Source: Actimicrobium sp047621665
GTDB lineage: Bacteria; Pseudomonadota; Gammaproteobacteria; Burkholderiales; Burkholderiaceae_D
Direction of reading: 5' to 3'
DNA length: 17,618 bases
NCBI GenBank assembly: GCA_047621665.1
Contig: JBLHMB010000066.1
Span: 1-17,618, forward strand
In this document: one piece after another, positions 12,732 through 17,618 of the stretch
Numbering within the stretch: position 1 is the stretch's first letter
Layout of the letters: every line of letters begins with the position of its first letter
Position numbers and translations under genes: made by a program
The notes under the pieces: generated by a model
The model's database searches: none
Seen by the model: only the letters and a program-made list of their open reading frames with translations
What the model was told of the DNA's origin: nothing

Positions 12732-14180
12732 ATGCCTGAAGCCCGAATGTCGCTACGCCAGCTAGTCGATTTGCCCGGCCCGCCCACGCTCCCGCTGCTG
12801 GGCAATATCCATCAGATCAAGCCTGACCGCGTGCACCGGATCGTCGAGCAATGGTGTGTTCAGTACGGGGATTTTTTTCGCATGTCGCTGGGGCCGGCGA
12901 CGATTCTGGTCGTAGCCGATCACGTCGCAATTAGCGCGATCCTGCGTGACCGGCCCGGCGGATACCGGCGTCCCGGGGTGACCGAAAAAGTGTCGCGCGA
13001 AATGGGCGGCATCCCGGGCGTGTTTCTGGCCGAAGGTGAGGACTGGCGTAACCAGCGGCGCATGGTCATGGCGGCGCTGTCACCGGCGGCGGTCAAGGCG
13101 TATTTTCCGTCGCTCGTCAAAGTCGCGCTGCGCCTGCAGCGGCGCTGGAACGAAGCGGTTATCAGTCAGACGGAGATCGATCTGTCCGACGATCTGAAGC
13201 GCTATACCGTCGATATCATTGCCGGGCTGGCATTTGGTACCGACGTCAATACAATCGCCTCTGGCGAAGACCGGATTCAGCACCACCTTGACTTGATTTT
13301 GCCGATGATCGCCCGCCGTAGCCTGGCGATGATCCCGTATTGGCGCTACTTGAAACTGCCGTCCGACCGGCGTCTGGATCGAAGTGTTCTGGCGCTGAAG
13401 ACGGCCATTGGCGAGCTGATCGCCGGAGCGCACGAACGGCTCGATGCGGATCCGGATCTACGCACGCATCCGGCTAATCTGCTTGAAGCCATGCTGGTGG
13501 CAGCCAGTGAGCCCGACAGTGGCGTCACTGACCAGACCGTATCCTGCAATGTCACAACGATGCTGCTGGCCGGTGAAGATACGACGGCCAACACCATTTC
13601 CTGGATGCTGTATCTGCTGCACGCGCACCCGGAAGCATTGCGACTGGCGCAGCAGGAAGTGCGTCGGGTTGCCCCGGATCCGGCCGCTTACACGATTGAA
13701 CAGATGGATGCGCTCGACTACGTCGATGCGTGCGCTCAGGAGGCGATGCGGCTCAAACCGGTCGCGCCATACATGCCTGTCGAGGCGCTGCGCGACTCGG
13801 TAATCGGCGACATTGCTGTTCCGGCGGGTACTTTACTGTGGTGTGTCTTGCGTCACCACAGTGTCGATGAAAGATTTTTTGTCGCGGCAAGCAGTTTTAA
13901 TCCGCAGCGCTGGCTCGATGACGGTGCCGGTATCGCCGCCGACAAGCGTATCGCCATGCCGTTTGGTGCGGGGGTGCGGACCTGTCCAGGGCGCTATCTC
14001 GCCTTGCTGGAAATTAAAATGGCAATCTCACTGATACTCGGACAATTCGAGCTCGCGTCGGTGCACACCGACGATGGGCAGGAGCCCCGCGAGTTGATGG
14101 CGTTTGTGATGTCGCCGGTGGGTTTGAGGATGCGGCTGCAACCTCGCCATGACCAACCTGGCGGGGAGCCGGCCGGTTAG
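12732..14180 (+). CDS. Cytochrome P450 monooxygenase
   Basis: A protein of 482 residues with all P450 hallmarks. They are a proline-rich hinge (LPGPPTLPLLGN, 14-25), the C-helix W..QRR motif (105-110), the I-helix oxygen-activation motif AGEDTT (280-285), ExxR (Glu337-Arg340), the PERF-like FNPQRW (389-394) and the heme loop FGAGVRTCPG with Cys418 as iron ligand. There is no membrane anchor. The sequence resembles the CYP4/CYP102-like bacterial group more than camphor-type P450s. ATG 12732 is chosen because GGAG lies six bases upstream; a GTG at 12696 is in frame. No ferredoxin or reductase gene adjoins, so electron partners must be encoded elsewhere. Substrate unknown. Its stop is 8 bases from the stop of the convergent Rhs immunity candidate. 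Confidence 0.95.
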   Translation: MPEARMSLRQLVDLPGPPTLPLLGNIHQIKPDRVHRIVEQWCVQYGDFFRMSLGPATILVVADHVAISAILRDRPGGYRRPGVTEKVSREMGGIPGVFLAEGEDWRNQRRMVMAALSPAAVKAYFPSLVKVALRLQRRWNEAVISQTEIDLSDDLKRYTVDIIAGLAFGTDVNTIASGEDRIQHHLDLILPMIARRSLAMIPYWRYLKLPSDRRLDRSVLALKTAIGELIAGAHERLDADPDLRTHPANLLEAMLVAASEPDSGVTDQTVSCNVTTMLLAGEDTTANTISWMLYLLHAHPEALRLAQQEVRRVAPDPAAYTIEQMDALDYVDACAQEAMRLKPVAPYMPVEALRDSVIGDIAVPAGTLLWCVLRHHSVDERFFVAASSFNPQRWLDDGAGIAADKRIAMPFGAGVRTCPGRYLALLEIKMAISLILGQFELASVHTDDGQEPRELMAFVMSPVGLRMRLQPRHDQPGGEPAG

Positions 14181-14188
14181 TTACCTGC

Positions 14189-14638
14189 TCAATGCTTATC
14201 CCAATAACTTTGTGTTCTAGGTAGAACAAGGTGCTCGTATGCACCCCCTTTATATAAAAATGACCCGTCGATTCCTTTTTTGGAAACTTGGCCTTCAAAT
14301 ACTCCTTCTGGTTGAAATCCGGAAGGCAAGTCAAAACGAAGTCGAGAACCTTCGACGATAACGCTGACTAGAACAACATCACCGGCACCGCCATCTGCAA
14401 ACTGGATTACCCCTTGAATCCCGGTTCGGGTCCGGATCAACCTAAGCTCAACGCCATTTAAGTCGCCCGCCTCTTTATTGTAGGAAAAATTTGAATACGT
14501 ACCAGTAATCCACGCTGACGCCGGCAAGATGTCTTCGCACAGAGCCCTACCCGAAAAGGAAAAACAGGCGATTAATAGACAGGCAGTTTTTTTAATTGCA
14601 GCCACAATCGTTTCCGCGTTGATTCTGTTTTTGGGCAT
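14189..14638 (-). CDS. Candidate periplasmic immunity protein for the Rhs-M15 toxin
   Basis: A small protein of about 149 residues. From ATG 14638 it starts MPKNR and has a Lys-Lys charged start and hydrophobic core (KKTACLLIACFSFSG). These end at a plausible signal-peptidase site (ALC, then ED). The mature part is about 115 residues, probably beta-rich, with no motif I recognise (..WITGTYSNFSYN.. to ..RTQSYWDKH). The strict lipobox is absent. A GTG at 14605 is an alternative start that gives a tighter signal peptide. The frame also extends to 14710, but that would place residues ahead of the signal peptide. It overlaps the end of the Rhs gene by 47 nt (or 14 nt from the GTG) and is AT-richer than the Rhs core. 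Position, export signal and the predicted peptidoglycan-cutting toxin together suggest immunity. This is inference; no homolog is recognised. Confidence 0.65.
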   Translation of the reverse strand: MPKNRINAETIVAAIKKTACLLIACFSFSGRALCEDILPASAWITGTYSNFSYNKEAGDLNGVELRLIRTRTGIQGVIQFADGGAGDVVLVSVIVEGSRLRFDLPSGFQPEGVFEGQVSKKGIDGSFLYKGGAYEHLVLPRTQSYWDKH

Positions 14639-15020
14639 CGCTAATCCATTTGGTTCGATTACCAGGATCATGAAAGAAATGAACCGGGTCCGGATTGCGA
14701 AAACTTCCACCCCAATTTAAATCAGCTAACTTTGCAGTAGCGAGCACGATATTCTGTTGGTCTGAGGTGAGATTCCTCCAGCTGATATCAACAGCAAAAC
14801 CGGCTTCATGCAAACTTGAACCAGCCGGTGCGGGTGCGGGTGCGATCGCGTTGCGATTATTACGAAGTTCTTGTTGATAGGCCGTCGTTCTGAACGCTTC
14901 GGTAAAACGAACGCTAATTCCTGCCGCTTCATTTAATGCGATCCATCTCTGGATAGTTGGTGCGAATGAATCATCAAGCATTGTGTTGCCTAATCCAGGA
15001 AGTGTGACACGACACAATGC
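14592..15020 (-). other. Rhs tip: M15-type (VanY / L-alanyl-D-glutamate) peptidoglycan peptidase domain
   Basis: The 142 residues after the PISLIDSFGL end of the Rhs core carry the M15 peptidase signature in order. TEAFRTTAYQQEL (tail residues 40-52) is the conserved Arg..Gln region. SLHEAGFAVDI (69-79) supplies zinc ligands His71 and Asp78. WGGSF (103-107) and DPVHF (111-115) supply the catalytic Asp111 and zinc ligand His114. WGG followed by DxxH is typical of the M15 L-alanyl-D-glutamate endopeptidases of phage endolysins. A Pro-Ala linker separates the first two motifs. The tip ends in a Cys-containing tail (DCGCN). The target would be peptide stems of peptidoglycan in the periplasm. Confidence 0.85.
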
Positions 15021-17618
15021 AAGTCCGAATGAATCGATGAGGGAAATCGGATTGCCGCCGACATAGTTGTAGGTATTCATCCCCCCATCCAACCCGATCG
15101 GATCACTCGTCAGATATCGCCCCACGTGCGGATCGTAATACCGGAAATAATTGTAATGATGCCCCGTCTCGTCATCAAAGTACTGACCGGGCAACCTCAG
15201 GTTCAAGGTAATTTTTCCGGTTGATACGTTGGCATTGCCGAACGCGGTGTAATTGGCTTGCCAGACCGGCTGCTGCTGCGCATCGGTGACTAATTGCGGC
15301 GTACCCAGATGGTCGGTGTGGATTGCGTAGAACTGGCTATCGGTACTCTTGTCATGCAGGCCGAGCCAGCGTTTAAGAATAGCGAGGAGACCAGTCCCGG
15401 CGCGGGTTTTGCCATACTCAAGCTTTGCCAACGGCATATGGTTGAAGTAGAGGTACTGCGCCATGATGCGTCCCGTTTCATCGGCTTCGGCGTCCAGTTG
15501 ATTGTCCTGATAGAGAAAGTAAGTGGTGCGGGCGATGCCATGGGCATTGATCACGGTCTTGCTGACACGTTCGCCGCGGGCGTTATAGGCGTAACGGGCA
15601 ATGGCTTTGTTCTTTTCGCTGATCTGCCGCAGCCGTCCTGTGACGTCGTACAGATAGGATTTGTCACCGATGATGATCGGGTTGCCTGCCGGGTCGTACT
15701 TGTAGGTGGTCTGCTTGCCGGCCTCCGTGACGGCGATTAGACGGTTGCCGGCAGACTGGTAGGTGAGCGTTTGATGCGTTGCTTGATAAATAGACTGATG
15801 CGTGTTTTCCGACAGACGATTGCCGGTGGTGTCATAGCGCCATGCAGCCTGTCCACCCGGCGTATTGGCCCCGCTCAGACGATCCAGATGGTCGTAACGG
15901 TACTGTTCACTTGCCGGCACTGCCTGACCGGTCAGGGTGCGCTCGATGGTGGTAAGGCGACCGATGATGTCGTAGTCGTGGCGCTGGGCGTAGAGCAGGT
16001 CGCGCAATTGCCGGCCAGTGGCGTACTCCTTCGTACTAATGGCTGAGTGGTCGCTGTCAGCCTGCGCCTCCGGCAGCAAGCTCAATAACGCTTGCGTGGA
16101 AGGACTGCCATGCTTTGGTCCGCCCACCTTCAGCGTAACCAGTCGCCCGGTACCGGGGTTGTGCTCGTAGCGCGTTCTCAAGTCATTACCATGGGTGAAG
16201 CCAGCCAGTCCGGTGAACGGGTGCAATTCGATGTCGATTGCCAGCGCACGGCTGAGCTTGCCATCCGTGCTGATCAGATCGATGCGTCGCGGGCGACTGG
16301 CTGCGCCATAGGTAATGTGCAGCGTCTCTCCCGAGGCCAGCGTGGTTGCATCCAACCGCTTCAGTGCATCGTAGTGATAGCGGGTCGTAAAACTCAGTGC
16401 GGGATCTGCGCGTTCGCCGGTGCCGGTGAGGTGTTCGGTTTTTTCCGTTATACGGCCGTCGGCGTCGTAACGCAATGCCGTAGTTTGCTGCGGGTCGGTC
16501 ACGGCGATCAGGCGGTTGCCCTGATAGCGATAAGTAATATGCTGCCCGGCCGGCCGGCCGCGACTGTCATGGCCGCTGTCGTGGCGGGAAATCAGCTGGC
16601 CGGCCACATCCCATTGCAGGTCAGTGCGGTTGCCGTTGGCGTCAACGCGGGCCAGCAGGCGATCGGCAGCGTCGTATTGTGCGATCTGCCGGCCACTATC
16701 GGGACTGTCAATGACTAGCGTACGGCCGAAGTCGTCGGTCAGATTACCTGTCGTCGCACCGTTAGCGGCGATCAAACTGCCGGGGAGGGACGTATCGTGC
16801 AAATAGGTTGCACGAGTGATCGCGGCCAAGTCGGTACCGGCGTTCTGTGTCACTGACGTCATCCGGCCGATCGGGTCGTAGGCGAAGGTCGTAGTGCGCT
16901 GCAGGGCATCGGTCATGTTTGCCAGCTGGCCGGTGGCCGTGTCGTGCGCGTACTGCGTGACCGCACCGGCCGGATCGGTCTGCCGGGTCAGCCGGTTGCG
17001 TGCGTCGTACCGGTAGGTGACACTGGCATCGAGCGGCGCATCGGGCGCACTGCTGTGCAGCAGTGTGGTCAGCAAACGGCTTTCGCTGTCGAACGTCCGG
17101 TTAAACTGATGGCCATCCTGGTCAGTCAAGCCAATTAATCGACCCGCCGGGTCCGTGCGAACGGCCATCCAGCTGCCGTCAGGGTGGGTCAGGCGTTGCG
17201 GTTGTCCCTGCGCATCGTAGGCAATGTGCGTGATCAGCCGGTATGGCGTCGTGCCATCTTTGTTACGTACGAACCAGGTGCGCCAACTGCTACGGTCTGC
17301 CTGCGATGCCGGGCTACCCACGCGCTCCCGAACGATGCGGACCGGCTGACCTTGCGGGTTACTGGTGATGACGGTGCGTTGCGCCGGATTGCTGCCGTCA
17401 CCGGTTTCGATGACGGTGGGGCGGCCGGTTTCGCCGTTACGCACCACGCGGGTGTGACGGTTACCAGGAGCGATGGTGTCGGTCAGGAAGTTGCCGCGAC
17501 GGTCGTAGTGAAATGTGATGATGTCTGAGTCCGCGGACGTGCCGGTCGGGCCATTGGCCAGCGGGCCATCGACTTGCACCAGCAGGCTGCGTCCGTTGAT
17601 GCGGTCGTACCGGTAAGC
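14592..17618 (-). CDS. Rhs/YD-repeat polymorphic toxin with C-terminal M15 peptidase tip (5' end outside window)
   Basis: An open frame runs from the window edge to TAA 14594-14592, giving 1008 visible residues. The N-terminus is missing and the GTG at 17579 is not the true start. Many YD repeats (for example YRYDARNRLTRQTDPAGAVT, FAYDPIGRMTSVTQ) build the beta-cage shell of Rhs proteins. The conserved core end is intact: DHLGTPQLVTD, GQYFDDETGHHYNYFRYYDP, GRYLTSDPIGLDGGMNTYNY. A variable tip of 142 residues then follows. Rhs proteins encapsulate such tips and deliver them to rival cells, commonly by type VI secretion. No vgrG, PAAR or other secretion gene is in view, although the missing N-terminus could carry a PAAR domain. 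The downstream overlapping gene is the likely immunity partner. No frameshift is seen. Confidence 0.93.
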   Translation of the reverse strand, partial: AYRYDRINGRSLLVQVDGPLANGPTGTSADSDIITFHYDRRGNFLTDTIAPGNRHTRVVRNGETGRPTVIETGDGSNPAQRTVITSNPQGQPVRIVRERVGSPASQADRSSWRTWFVRNKDGTTPYRLITHIAYDAQGQPQRLTHPDGSWMAVRTDPAGRLIGLTDQDGHQFNRTFDSESRLLTTLLHSSAPDAPLDASVTYRYDARNRLTRQTDPAGAVTQYAHDTATGQLANMTDALQRTTTFAYDPIGRMTSVTQNAGTDLAAITRATYLHDTSLPGSLIAANGATTGNLTDDFGRTLVIDSPDSGRQIAQYDAADRLLARVDANGNRTDLQWDVAGQLISRHDSGHDSRGRPAGQHITYRYQGNRLIAVTDPQQTTALRYDADGRITEKTEHLTGTGERADPALSFTTRYHYDALKRLDATTLASGETLHITYGAASRPRRIDLISTDGKLSRALAIDIELHPFTGLAGFTHGNDLRTRYEHNPGTGRLVTLKVGGPKHGSPSTQALLSLLPEAQADSDHSAISTKEYATGRQLRDLLYAQRHDYDIIGRLTTIERTLTGQAVPASEQYRYDHLDRLSGANTPGGQAAWRYDTTGNRLSENTHQSIYQATHQTLTYQSAGNRLIAVTEAGKQTTYKYDPAGNPIIIGDKSYLYDVTGRLRQISEKNKAIARYAYNARGERVSKTVINAHGIARTTYFLYQDNQLDAEADETGRIMAQYLYFNHMPLAKLEYGKTRAGTGLLAILKRWLGLHDKSTDSQFYAIHTDHLGTPQLVTDAQQQPVWQANYTAFGNANVSTGKITLNLRLPGQYFDDETGHHYNYFRYYDPHVGRYLTSDPIGLDGGMNTYNYVGGNPISLIDSFGLALCRVTLPGLGNTMLDDSFAPTIQRWIALNEAAGISVRFTEAFRTTAYQQELRNNRNAIAPAPAPAGSSLHEAGFAVDISWRNLTSDQQNIVLATAKLADLNWGGSFRNPDPVHFFHDPGNRTKWISDAQKQNQRGNDCGCN

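Noticed and set aside
15294..15740. Plus-strand frame of 148 residues opposite the Rhs core end
   Set aside because: Antisense to the highly conserved Rhs core; no independent support.
16092..16718. Plus-strand frame of 208 residues opposite the Rhs core
   Set aside because: It is a shadow of the GC-rich YD repeats; its sequence shows no domain and no ribosome binding site.
17579..17579. Rhs gene start at the GTG near the window end
   Set aside because: The frame continues as YD-repeat sequence to the window edge, so the gene is cut by the window and the GTG is internal.
1..17618. CRISPR arrays, tRNA genes, insertion sequences, prophage genes
   Set aside because: I saw no spaced direct repeats, no tRNA-like cloverleaf, and no transposase, integrase or terminal inverted repeats on either strand.

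Overview
The window looks like a chromosomal segment of a betaproteobacterium, probably Burkholderiales and close to Oxalobacteraceae. This is inferred from gene content: the DUF3348-DUF802-OmpA-DUF2894 gene set, a FimV-like protein, and a xenobiotic reductase very like Pseudomonas XenA. No 16S sequence is present to settle the taxonomy.

Layout from left to right. Bases 1-115 are the tail of an rRNA operon (3' part of 5S rRNA plus a textbook terminator). Bases 294-4589 hold a tightly packed four-gene operon in which every junction is an 8-nt overlap. It encodes a DUF3348 protein, a four-helix MotA/TolQ/ZorA-like membrane protein with a tail of about 550 residues, a MotB/ZorB-like protein with one membrane helix and an OmpA domain, and a DUF2894 protein. 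The architecture is that of a proton- or sodium-driven stator-type motor resembling the ZorAB core of Zorya, with two uncharacterised soluble partners. Bases 4875-5654 (minus) encode a crotonase of the PaaG/alternative oxepin-CoA hydrolase type. Bases 6040-7896 encode a FimV-like inner-membrane/periplasmic protein that contains an in-frame (GAATCT)8 microsatellite.

Bases 7932-12468 form a block of redox and electrophile-handling genes. An ArsR-family regulator is divergent from xenA (Old Yellow Enzyme) and an MDR quinone-oxidoreductase-like gene, with a multi-half-site inverted repeat in the divergent gap. Facing these are a YghU-type glutathione transferase and a beta-hydroxyacid-dehydrogenase-like reductase. 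A stand-alone cytochrome P450 follows (12732-14180).

The right end (14189-17618, minus) is the 3' part of an Rhs polymorphic toxin gene that runs off the window. After the conserved Rhs/YD core, its 142-residue tip carries the zinc and catalytic motifs of an M15 (VanY / L-alanyl-D-glutamate) peptidoglycan peptidase. The small gene that overlaps its 3' end encodes a protein with a signal peptide, as expected for a periplasmic immunity protein against a cell-wall-cutting toxin. GC content falls clearly at the tip and immunity gene relative to the Rhs core. The two most interesting systems are this apparent Rhs-M15 toxin/immunity pair and the ZorAB-like motor operon.
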